Shown piece after piece: positions 1 to 5,964 of a stretch of DNA of 6,981 nucleotides. The stretch is from positions 1 through 6,981 of the forward strand of contig CAJUJJ010000065.1 in the NCBI GenBank assembly GCA_910586765.1, given 5' to 3'. How positions within the stretch are numbered: position 1 is the first letter of the stretch; the number at the start of each line of letters is the position of its first letter. A program made the translations under genes and the position numbers. Source of the stretch: an uncultured Clostridia bacterium. GTDB taxonomy: Bacteria > Bacillota > Clostridia > Lachnospirales > Anaerotignaceae. The notes beneath the pieces were generated by a model. That model saw only the letters and a list, made by a program, of their open reading frames with translations. It ran no database searches and was not told the origin of the DNA.

Positions 1-332
1 GGTTTGGGGGAACACCAACAAGCGAGGAAAGGGATATCCCTTTCCCCTGCTTGCAGTTGATGCAAATTCTTCTTATATATAATATTTTTGCTATTTTTAC
101 TTATTTCCTAATTGATTAATTTACCAAAAAATTTTTTAATAGATACAACATTCATTAACAATTTTTTTGCAATTTTAATACGTTCTTCTTATTTGCTTTC
201 TGTACGTTCTAGCAATCTTTTTTCACTTAAACATTATTCTTCTTACTCAAATATCTAATATTGGCGAGGCAAAATAAATTTTTGATATTTTGTTTCAATA
301 TCTATTAAAAAAATATTCTATAGAAATTATAT
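1..332. other. gene-free left end with G+C break
   Basis: No convincing gene is seen here. The first ~60 bases are close to half G+C, while the rest of the stretch is strongly AT-rich, so composition changes abruptly near position 64. The G+C-rich part contains a palindrome (listed separately). The AT-rich part holds only small repeats: TTCTTCTTA at 67-75, 183-191 and 237-245, TACGTTCT at 179-186 and 203-210, and a 6-bp hairpin at 284-302. The MocR gene ends at 333 on the minus strand, so its 3' untranslated region lies here, but no hairpin followed by a good T-run was found in that direction. The stretch may be a junction between DNA segments of different origin. Confidence 0.6.
19..53. repeat. 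20-bp perfect palindrome inside a longer hairpin
   Basis: Positions 26-45 read GGAAAGGGATATCCCTTTCC, a perfect palindrome. It is flanked by a second arm pair, CAAGC (19-23) and GCTTG (49-53), with 2 and 3 unpaired bases between the stems. As RNA it would make a long hairpin, and the inner arms could alternatively act as a protein-binding dyad. No T-run follows on the plus strand, so it is not a standard intrinsic terminator. What it belongs to lies outside the window. Confidence 0.7.
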
Positions 333-1721
333 TTATACAATCCACTCTTCATTTTCGCATTCATTTTCTATGAGTGATTTTATTATTTTTAAACCATGTT
401 CTAATTGTGCTGTTGTGCTAGGAGAACAAATTGCAATACGAATTGCAGAAATATTATTTGTATTTCCAACTGCAAAACGGTCAGAACAAAACACTTTTAC
501 AGCATTTTTTTCTGCCTGCATTTCAAAGCGATAACCATTATAATTATTGGGCAGAGGCAACCACTGAAAAAGAGAATACATATTATTTAGTTTTGGAAAA
601 TACTTTTGATAAATTTGGTTTCTTTTTTCTGACAACATACATTTTTCATGGATGATATGATAGGCTGTTCCATTTTCTATCAACTGCGTAATAATTTCTG
701 AATTCAACAAAGGAATTTTTAAATTGACATTGTTTGCTGTATTTAAAAATATTTTTTTGAAACGTTCCGAAAATACTAAATAAGCAGCACGAACACCAGC
801 TACAAGCGATTTGGATAAACTATGTAAATAGATTGTATTTTCAGGAATAAGAGAAAACATAGGTGTTATTTTATTTTGTATGGTAAAGTGATAAGTATCA
901 TCTTCTATTAACATTATTTTTTGTTTTTTGATAATATCACTTATTTTTTTTCGACGTTCTAAAGGCATTGTGATAGTAGTAGGATTAGAACAGCAAGGCA
1001 TCAAATAAACACCTTTTATATTTACGATGCTGCATTGTTTTTCAAGTGCTTCTGGCAGCATACCATTTTTATCTGTTTCTATACCAACAAGCTGAATAGA
1101 AAGCTGTTTTGCAAGCTGTATCAAATTAAAATATGTAAAGTTGTCTACAGCAATTTTATCCCCTGCGTGAAACAATGACAACAATGTAATGATGAGAGCA
1201 TTTTGTATACCAGAAGTAATCATAATATTGTTTTCATCTGTATCAATACCATATTGAGAAAGCCATTTTTGAGCTGTTTTTTTGTGATATTGTGTGACTA
1301 TAGTGTTGTCAAATTCAAATAACATGGGAGCATTTGTATGACTTAATATTTCCTTTGCAGTATCTGCTACAATATGATTAAATTGATAATAGGGCTGTAT
1401 GGCTCCAAGTGGAATCAATGTGTTTTGTTGTTTCTTTTCAGATATGGTGGCATGAGCAGAAACAAATGTTCCTTTTCCAACTGTTCCATAAATCAGACCT
1501 TTCATTTCACATAATTGAAACGCTCTTGTTATGGTACTCAAATTGATATCTAAAAAGTCAGCCAATTCTCTTTGAGGAGGTAACTTTGTATTTGGAGCAA
1601 TTTTCCCACTTTGTATATCTTTTTCTAGTAATTTCGCAATAGAAATATACATAGGAAATTTTAATTGATTCTTATCTGGCTTCCATGACATAGGATAATT
1701 TTCAAAAGAATTAATAGGCAT
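333..1721 (-). CDS. MocR-type PLP-dependent transcriptional regulator (GntR family)
   Basis: A 462-residue protein with the MocR architecture: an N-terminal GntR winged helix (about residues 22-90, including LPPQRELADFLDINLSTIT at 47-65 and the wing GKGTFV at 82-87), a linker, then a fold-type I aminotransferase-like domain (about 110-455). Visible cofactor-site residues are N246-P247 in CCSNPT, D274/D275 in LIEDDTYH, the probable PLP Schiff-base lysine K304 in SLSKS, and R428 in AIRIAICSP. Length is normal for the family. Members use PLP or an amino-acid-like ligand to switch DNA binding, and several (PdxR, GabR) control a divergent neighbour. The start is supported by AAAGGAG about 6 bases upstream. 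It is divergent from the MATE gene across 125 bp, so control of that pump and of itself is inferred. The ligand cannot be read from the sequence, and a true aminotransferase function is unlikely given the winged helix. Confidence 0.92.
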   Translation of the reverse strand: MPINSFENYPMSWKPDKNQLKFPMYISIAKLLEKDIQSGKIAPNTKLPPQRELADFLDINLSTITRAFQLCEMKGLIYGTVGKGTFVSAHATISEKKQQNTLIPLGAIQPYYQFNHIVADTAKEILSHTNAPMLFEFDNTIVTQYHKKTAQKWLSQYGIDTDENNIMITSGIQNALIITLLSLFHAGDKIAVDNFTYFNLIQLAKQLSIQLVGIETDKNGMLPEALEKQCSIVNIKGVYLMPCCSNPTTITMPLERRKKISDIIKKQKIMLIEDDTYHFTIQNKITPMFSLIPENTIYLHSLSKSLVAGVRAAYLVFSERFKKIFLNTANNVNLKIPLLNSEIITQLIENGTAYHIIHEKCMLSEKRNQIYQKYFPKLNNMYSLFQWLPLPNNYNGYRFEMQAEKNAVKVFCSDRFAVGNTNNISAIRIAICSPSTTAQLEHGLKIIKSLIENECENEEWIV

Positions 1722-1755
1722 AATGATTCTCCTTTACAATATTGTATTCCATACA

Positions 1756-1784
1756 ATTATACACTTGAAAGCATACAAATACAA
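1756..1784 (-). promoter_or_regulatory. promoter of the MocR-type regulator
   Basis: On the minus strand a perfect TATAAT with an upstream TG (plus coordinates 1756-1761) lies about 35 bases before the start codon. A weak -35, TTGTAT (1779-1784), sits 17 bases upstream. Both boxes overlap ATACAA/TTGTAT elements of the putative operator array, which fits autoregulation. The extended -10 would compensate for the poor -35. Confidence 0.55.
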
Positions 1785-1793
1785 TTATAAAAT
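1765..1793 (+). promoter_or_regulatory. promoter of the MATE gene
   Basis: TTGAAA (1765-1770) and TAAAAT (1788-1793) each match the sigma-A consensus at five of six positions, and the spacer is exactly 17 bases. The tandem ATACAAATACAA lies within the spacer, so a bound regulator would directly affect polymerase. The start codon is 53 bases beyond the -10. Confidence 0.6.
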
Positions 1794-1846
1794 ATCAATA
1801 AGAAAACAATTTAAAAATTGTATGCAAAAAGAGAAAGGAGATAAAG

Positions 1847-3163
1847 ATGAAAGATTTAACACAAGGAAACGAATTAAAAACAATATTTTACTTTTCGTTG
1901 CCTATATTAATTGGAAATTTATTTCAGCAGCTTTACAATGTAGTAGACAGTATCATTGTAGGAAATTATCTAGGAAAGGAAAGTTTAGCAGCAGTAGGAT
2001 TTAGTTATCAAATTAATTTTTTACTGGTTGCATTCTCCACAGGAATTTCTATGGGAGCAAGTGTATTGATTTCAAGGTATTTTGGTGCAAAAAAAATGAA
2101 TTATGTCAAAAAAGTAATTGATACAGGGTTTGTATTTTCTGTAGTATTATCTGTATTGATTGCAGTATTGGGAATATATTTTTCCTATACTATATTAGTA
2201 TCTTTTAGAGTGCCCGAGGAGTTACTTTTTATGGCAAATGATTATTTAAAAATTATATTTATTGGAGTTATTCCAACATTTGCATATAATGCGTTGACAA
2301 ATATTTTAAGAGGAGTTGGAGATTCTAAAACACCTACTTACATATTGATAGCAGCAACATTTTTAAATATTGTATTAGATATTACTTTCATAAAAATTTT
2401 CCAGTGGGGTGTTTCTGGTGCAGCAATCGCAACTGTCATTTCGCAATTATTTTCATTTATTGTATGTATGATTTATATGTATTATCATTATGCTGAATTC
2501 TATATTCATGTCAATTCTTTACAGTTTGATTGGCAGCAGTTGAAACAAAGTCTTATAATTGGTCTGCCTGCAACATTGCAGCAAGTATTTATTGGTGTAG
2601 GGTTTATGTCAATACAATTTTTAATCAATGGGTTTGGCACAGATTGTATGGCTGCGTATACTGCTGCTTCTAAAGTAGACTCTTTTGCAGAAATGCCTGC
2701 ATTAAATTTAGGCAGAGCATTAACTAATTTTACCGCACAAAATTATGGTGCAAATCAAAAAGACAGAATTATCAAAGGGGGAAAATATACTCTTTTTATG
2801 GGAGTAGGTATATCTTTATTGCTTTCTGTGATAATTTGTCTTTTTCCAACTATGTTTCTATCTATGTTTAATAGAGATACAAATGTACTGCAAATTGGCA
2901 GTGGATATTTGCGTATTGTTTCTGCATTTTATTTTATATTTGCTGCTATGCAGATATTAAATGGTCTTTTATTGGGATATGGCAAACCTTTTGTGCCAAT
3001 GCTGGGTTCTATACTGTCATTGTGTTTGCTACAAGTACCTGTGGCAATATTTCTTTCTCATACAAGTTTAAGATATTATGGTGTTTGGATTGCTGCTCCT
3101 ATTGGCTGGTTTGGTGGTTTGTTGATTCGATTTTTGTATTTTTTGAAAATTGTAAAACAGTAG
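1847..3163 (+). CDS. MATE family multidrug/metabolite efflux transporter
   Basis: A 438-residue integral membrane protein, full length for the MATE family (about 440-460), with about 12 hydrophobic segments by eye in two homologous halves (roughly residues 12-200 and 235-430). Family hallmarks in the first half are P19 in SLPILIGN, the QQLYNVVDSIIVGNYLG stretch (27-43) with an acidic D34 in the first helix, and the SRYFGAK loop (76-82). The second half repeats the pattern at GLPATLQQVFIGVGFMSIQ and has AQNYGANQ. MATE proteins export cationic drugs or metabolites in exchange for Na+ or H+ across the cytoplasmic membrane. The substrate cannot be predicted. AAAGGAG lies 7 bases before the ATG. 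It is transcribed alone, divergently from the MocR-type regulator, which is the likely controller. No clear terminator follows directly. Confidence 0.93.
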   Translation: MKDLTQGNELKTIFYFSLPILIGNLFQQLYNVVDSIIVGNYLGKESLAAVGFSYQINFLLVAFSTGISMGASVLISRYFGAKKMNYVKKVIDTGFVFSVVLSVLIAVLGIYFSYTILVSFRVPEELLFMANDYLKIIFIGVIPTFAYNALTNILRGVGDSKTPTYILIAATFLNIVLDITFIKIFQWGVSGAAIATVISQLFSFIVCMIYMYYHYAEFYIHVNSLQFDWQQLKQSLIIGLPATLQQVFIGVGFMSIQFLINGFGTDCMAAYTAASKVDSFAEMPALNLGRALTNFTAQNYGANQKDRIIKGGKYTLFMGVGISLLLSVIICLFPTMFLSMFNRDTNVLQIGSGYLRIVSAFYFIFAAMQILNGLLLGYGKPFVPMLGSILSLCLLQVPVAIFLSHTSLRYYGVWIAAPIGWFGGLLIRFLYFLKIVKQ

Positions 3164-3248
3164 CATTTTAAAATTTTTGTTAATTTTTTATTCGTAATTA
3201 TATATATCATATATACAGGCTATATCGCTGTATAGAAATTAGGTTAAC

Positions 3249-3369
3249 AATGCAGGGGAATAATTGAGGAGTGGCTAAACAAGCTCTTTTACTTATGAAA
3301 ATTTCCCCAATGTATCCTCTGCTCTTTTAAAAACACGTTTAGAGTAGAAGAACATTGAGGCTTTGCATT
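3249..3369 (+). ncRNA. candidate structured RNA with a three-way junction
   Basis: Nested complementary arms can form one closed fold. P1 is AATGCA (3249-3254) with TGCATT (3364-3369). P2 is GGGGAA (3255-3260) with TTCCCC (3303-3308). P3 is AATGT (3309-3313) with ACATT (3352-3356), extended by an 8-bp inner stem TCTGCTCT (3318-3325) with AGAGTAGA (3341-3348). P1, P2 and P3 meet with almost no unpaired bases except AGGCTT-type linker sequence at 3357-3363. Inside P2 a small stem, GCT/AGC, closes an AAACA loop. The pair 3321/3345 is G-U on the plus strand but C-A on the minus strand, favouring plus-strand RNA. I do not recognise the family. Candidates to test are 6S RNA, the Clostridiales-1 motif, or a riboswitch-like element; an unrelated inverted-repeat element is also possible. 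Confidence 0.45.
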
Positions 3370-3373
3370 AAAC

Positions 3374-3401
3374 TCACCTCACTTTTGAAAAAGCGAGGTG
3401 A
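3374..3401. terminator. hairpin, possible terminator
   Basis: TCACCTC (3374-3380) pairs with GAGGTGA (3395-3401). The stem continues with CTTT (3382-3385) against AAAG (3390-3393) around a TGAA loop, with one mismatch at 3381/3394 that becomes a G-U pair on the minus strand. A short T-run (3405-3408) follows only after AAC on the plus strand, and GTTTAATG follows on the minus strand. It could end the candidate RNA at 3249-3369, or less likely the aldo/keto reductase transcript coming from the right. The tail is weak in both directions. Confidence 0.4.
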
Positions 3402-3524
3402 AACTTTTATGGAAAACTTCATTATTTTTCTAGTGATAAGCACAAATAAAGTTTATTCTTAAAATATATTCACTTTTGACATTTATAAAATATTCCTTTC
3501 TGCATTATTTTAAAAATTTTACTT

Positions 3525-4322
3525 TTACCACCAATTAAATAAACTGTGTCCTACTTCTAATTTTTCAATCATATTCATTTCGTGTATATCTAAATCAAAT
3601 TCTAATATATTAATATTTTCTTTCATATGTTCTATTTTGGTACTTTTAGGAATAATAATAATTCCTTGTTGAAATAAAAAACGCAAAGCAATTTGTGAAA
3701 CACTTTTATTGTGATTTTTAGCAATTTCAATCAGTGTACTATTTTGCCAAATTCCATTTTATCCACAAGCAAGTGGTGACCAGCTTTCATGTTTTGTTCC
3801 AATTTGATGTTCTAATTTACGAAGTCTTTTTTGTTGGCGAAATATATGAGTTTCTACTTGGTTAATCGCTGGAATGACATTGCAATGATTGAGCAAATCA
3901 ATATAACGTTCTTCTAAAAAATTTGATATACCAATCGCTCTTAATTTGCCAGCATGATAAGCAGTTTCCATAGCTCTGTAAATTTCATATACGTTACCAG
4001 TAGGCTCATGAATTAATAATAAATCAATGTAGTCCATATCTAATTTTTTCAAAGAGCAGTCAATAGAATGTATGGTATCTTGATAACCATAACAAGCCCA
4101 TAGCTTTGTTGTAATAAATAGTTCTTTTCTTGGTATACCAGATTTGCGACAAGCAAGCCCTACCTCTTTTTCATTACTATAGCATTGTGCAGTATCTATG
4201 GAACGATAACCAATATGAATTGCATCTGTCACATATTTTTCTGTTATTTGAGGTGGTGTCTGATATGTTCCATAGCCGATTTGAGGCATTTTTATACCAT
4301 TATTTAATGTAACATATTTCAT
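3525..4322 (-). pseudogene. aldo/keto reductase broken by one in-frame TAA
   Basis: The first 187 codons encode the start of an aldo/keto reductase of the small bacterial 2,5-diketo-gluconate/glyoxal reductase type, a cytosolic NADPH-dependent carbonyl reductase. The catalytic tetrad is visible: D43, Y48, K73 and H105. GISNF (131-135) and NQVE (154-157) are also present. Codon 188 is TAA (plus positions 3759-3761). The same frame then runs unbroken for 77 more codons to a TAA at 3525-3527, and these encode the expected C-terminal part, including QIALRFL and the NADP-phosphate motif PKST (225-228). The total of 265 residues is normal. Without the last third, the barrel and cofactor site are incomplete, so the product is probably inactive. 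The start is backed by AGGAGAG. It is divergent from a LysR-type gene that also has one stop. Sequencing error or stop readthrough remain alternatives. Confidence 0.85.
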
Positions 4323-4371
4323 TTTTCTCTCTCCTTTTTTCTTTTCTGTTTTTATTTTAATGTGAAAGGAA

Positions 4372-4401
4372 TTGACTTAGAAGATACTAAAATGTTAAAA
4401 T
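4372..4401 (+). promoter_or_regulatory. promoter of the LysR-type gene
   Basis: TTGACT (4372-4377) and TAAAAT (4396-4401), the latter preceded by a TG three bases upstream, are 18 bases apart and each match consensus at five of six positions. The -10 is 33 bases before the start codon. The opposite-strand promoter for the reductase is not clear. Confidence 0.5.
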
Positions 4402-4404
4402 GGT

Positions 4405-4421
4405 TTTTAGAAAATCTAAAA
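4405..4421. promoter_or_regulatory. putative LysR box (T-N11-A dyad)
   Basis: TTTTAG (4405-4410) and CTAAAA (4416-4421) form a perfect dyad with a 5-base centre and contain the LysR-type T-N11-A signature (T4407 to A4419). A further CTAAAA at 4387-4392 faces the same TTTTAG across 12 bases. The position between the divergent genes, just after the LysR promoter and before its start, fits autoregulation and control of the reductase gene. Assignment is by family rule and location. Confidence 0.5.
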
Positions 4422-4434
4422 GCGAGTTGATATA

Positions 4435-5328
4435 ATGTATAGTAAAGAACTTTTTACTTTTATTATAGTTGCAGAAAAAAGAAGTTTTTTAAAAGCTTCA
4501 AAAGAATTATATATTACACCAGCGTCTGTTATGAATCAAATAAATAAACTGGAAATTGATGTTGGCGTAAAGCTGATGAAACGAAATAATCAAGGAATAC
4601 AATTAACTTCTGCTGGACAATCTTTTTATAAAGATGCAAAACGTATCATAAAACAGTGCGAGCAAACAGTTGCTCGTGCTCGACACATTGCAAGAAGTGA
4701 AAAACAGATTATTCGTGTTGGAACATCTATTCTTCGCCCATGTAAAATACTTGTAGATTTGTGGTCAGAAATTGATGATGGAGCATTACCTATTACAATT
4801 CATATTGTGCCTTTTGATGATAGTCCTACAAATATGAAGATTATGTTAGATTCTCTTGGAAAAGAAATAGATTGTTTTGTTAGTCCTTGTGATTCTCTCA
4901 CATGGAGAGAACAATATCATATTCTTTTGTTAAAACAAAGAGAATGTTGTATTACTGTTCCGCGAAAGCATAGATTAGCTAAAAAAGAAAAATTACAATG
5001 AAGTGATTTAGATGGAGAAACGATTATGTTAGTAAAAAGAGGAGATTCTCTTGTATTAAATAAACTAAGGGACGAAATTGAATTGAATCATCCCCAAATT
5101 ACTATTTTAGATATACCACATTTTTATGATACAAACATATTTAATGAATGTGAACAATTAGGCTGTATTATGGAAACATTGGATATTTGGAAAGAAATTC
5201 ATCCTTCTATTACTACTATTTCAGTGGATTGGAATTATAAAATGCCTTATGGAATTGTATATGCAAAACATCCCTCTGAAGCTTTGCAATCGTTTATTGA
5301 TATTATCAAAAGTAGTTTAAATAATTAA
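4435..5328 (+). pseudogene. LysR-type transcriptional regulator broken by one in-frame TGA
   Basis: Codons 1-188 encode a standard LysR N-terminal winged helix-turn-helix (about residues 1-62, with recognition region SFLKASKELYITPASVMNQI at 18-37), the linker helix, and the first half of the effector domain. Codon 189 is TGA (4999-5001). The frame then continues without a stop for 108 codons to 5326-5328 and encodes the rest of the effector domain. The total of 297 codons matches the family's usual ~300. A tryptophan is common at this place before the DL-GE motif, so TGG to TGA is the simplest origin. The N-terminal product would keep DNA binding but lack a complete ligand domain. An ATG at 5026 with GGAG at 5014-5017 could restart translation of the C-terminal piece. 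The start ATG at 4435 has only a weak ribosome binding site. The likely target is the divergent reductase. Confidence 0.87.
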
Positions 5329-5336
5329 AAAATTAC

Positions 5337-5365
5337 TTGACAATTTGTTATTTAAGCGTTATTAT
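5337..5365 (+). promoter_or_regulatory. strong promoter of the CsoR-family gene
   Basis: A perfect TTGACA (5337-5342) is followed after exactly 17 bases by TATTAT (5360-5365), five of six matches. It starts only 9 bases after the LysR frame ends, so the metal-sensor gene has its own promoter and need not depend on the broken upstream gene. No C/G-tract dyad typical of CsoR operators overlaps it. Confidence 0.7.
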
Positions 5366-5407
5366 ATACATATACTTGTTATTGTATTAAAGTTTGGAGA
5401 GAATATT

Positions 5408-5689
5408 ATGAAAAAATGTATAGAAAGTGAAAACGAAAAATTGCACCATAGAATGAAAAGAATTATAGGGCAGGTGCAAGCCATTGATAGAATGATTGAG
5501 GAAGATGTAGCTTGTGAAGATGTTTTGTCACAAATTAATGCAGCAAAATCTGCTTTACATAAGGCAGGACAGGCTATTTTAGAAAGTCATATAAAATATT
5601 GTATTTCTGAAGGTATGAAAAATGACGATGTAGAAGAAATCATGAAAAGATTCTCGAAAGCGATGGAAAGATTTGCAAATATGAAATAA
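5408..5689 (+). CDS. CsoR/DUF156-family metal-sensing repressor
   Basis: A 93-residue all-helical protein of the CsoR/RcnR/FrmR/CstR family, whose members are homotetrameric or dimeric DNA-binding repressors. Family sequence is clear: LHHRMKRIIGQVQAIDRMIEED (12-33), then C36, then INAAKSALHKAGQAILESH with H61, then C65. The C36-H61-C65 triad is that of copper(I)-sensing CsoR. CstR-type sulfur sensors lack the histidine, and FrmR-type formaldehyde sensors lack the second cysteine. The ATG at 5408 is chosen over an upstream in-frame ATG at 5345 because GGAGAG lies 6 bases before it, the family start is conserved there, and 5345 falls inside the promoter. No copper ATPase, chaperone or other metal gene is adjacent downstream, and no GC-rich operator is visible, so its target is unknown. 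Copper sensing is a family inference. Confidence 0.9.
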   Translation: MKKCIESENEKLHHRMKRIIGQVQAIDRMIEEDVACEDVLSQINAAKSALHKAGQAILESHIKYCISEGMKNDDVEEIMKRFSKAMERFANMK

Positions 5690-5699
5690 AAAAATAGAG

Positions 5700-5924
5700 T
5701 GATAACACTTGATTGATAACAAATTGATAACATTATTTGGAATAGACCATAGATATAGAATAATAGAGAACAAATGAAGTCAAATAAAACCAGATGTCCC
5801 ATACAAAACTGTATAGAACTAAATTTCAATTTGAGAGTGGGAATGATAAGTCAATGAAAACAAACCTAGTATTTATGCGGTTTGCAAGCAAATTTGTTTA
5901 GTGATTGGCAACGAAATGGCAACA
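5700..5924 (+). repeat. TGRYAACA direct repeats, possible integrase arm sites
   Basis: TGATAACA occurs at 5700-5707, 5714-5721 and 5725-5732. TGGCAACG and TGGCAACA occur at 5906-5913 and 5917-5924. Within each group, neighbouring copies are 11 bases apart (14 for the first pair), close to one helical turn. Further matches are TGATAACA at 6923-6930, overlapping the integrase start codon, and TGGTAACA at 6947-6954. Tyrosine integrases of this type bind short direct repeats with their N-terminal domain, so arm-type sites are a reasonable reading, but chance in AT-rich DNA is possible. Confidence 0.4.
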
Positions 5925-5964
5925 TTTCTAAAATTACCCACATAATAATTTATTTCAAATTCAT

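Larger units (their letters stand above)
1741..1825. promoter_or_regulatory. putative MocR operator array (ATACAA/TTGTAT repeats)
   Basis: Five copies of the hexamer ATACAA, in either orientation, lie in 83 bases: TTGTAT at 1742-1747 and 1818-1823, and ATACAA at 1751-1756, 1773-1778 and 1779-1784. The first two form a perfect dyad, ATTGTAT-TCC-ATACAAT (1741-1757). GCATACAA (1771-1778) is exactly inverted as TTGTATGC (1818-1825). The 11-mer ATACAATTATA occurs twice, 28 bases apart (1751 and 1779). MocR regulators usually bind several repeats in a divergent spacer. Assignment to this regulator is inferred from position; the AT-rich background raises the chance of accidental copies. Confidence 0.55.
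3164..3524. other. gene-free region between convergent genes, rich in hairpins
   Basis: No protein gene is supported here. From left to right the stretch has a T-rich tail of the MATE transcript, a 7-bp hairpin with arms TATACAG (3212-3218) and CTGTATA (3228-3234), the candidate structured RNA at 3249-3369, a hairpin at 3374-3401, and then AT-rich sequence with an isolated TTGACA (3476-3481) lacking a good -10. G+C content and the density of inverted repeats are clearly higher in 3240-3402 than around it. Confidence 0.6.

Noticed and set aside
3..119. Open frame from the left edge ending at 117-119
   Set aside because: Its second half is low-complexity AT-rich sequence and the first half is the palindrome; no family is recognisable, so it may be a chance frame.
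405..655. Plus-strand frames of 61 and 74 residues inside the MocR gene
   Set aside because: They lie opposite a gene with clear domains, have no ribosome binding site of note and no recognisable motif.
1723..2004. 93-residue plus-strand frame overlapping the MATE start
   Set aside because: It covers the promoter and operator spacer and the out-of-frame start of the MATE gene; the MATE frame has the ribosome binding site and family similarity.
3242..3369. Minus-strand reading of the hairpin region as a short peptide (with ...VFLKEQRIHWGNF...)
   Set aside because: It is broken by a stop, lacks a start with a ribosome binding site, and the nested pairing explains the composition better.
4130..4312. 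60-residue plus-strand frame inside the reductase gene
   Set aside because: It is a shadow of the minus-strand reductase, which shows the catalytic tetrad.
4435..5328. TGA read as tryptophan as a genome-wide alternative code
   Set aside because: Only one in-frame TGA at a Trp-like site is seen, the reductase is broken by TAA instead, and other genes here use TGG for Trp (e.g. the XRE and MocR-type proteins).
5345..5407. Upstream in-frame ATG as the start of the CsoR-family gene
   Set aside because: It lies inside the promoter between the -35 and -10, has no ribosome binding site, and would add 21 residues not seen in the family.
5579..5829. Minus-strand frames of 64 and 80 residues over the csoR-like gene
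   Set aside because: They are hydrophobic-looking shadows of an AT-rich gene, with no signal to support them.
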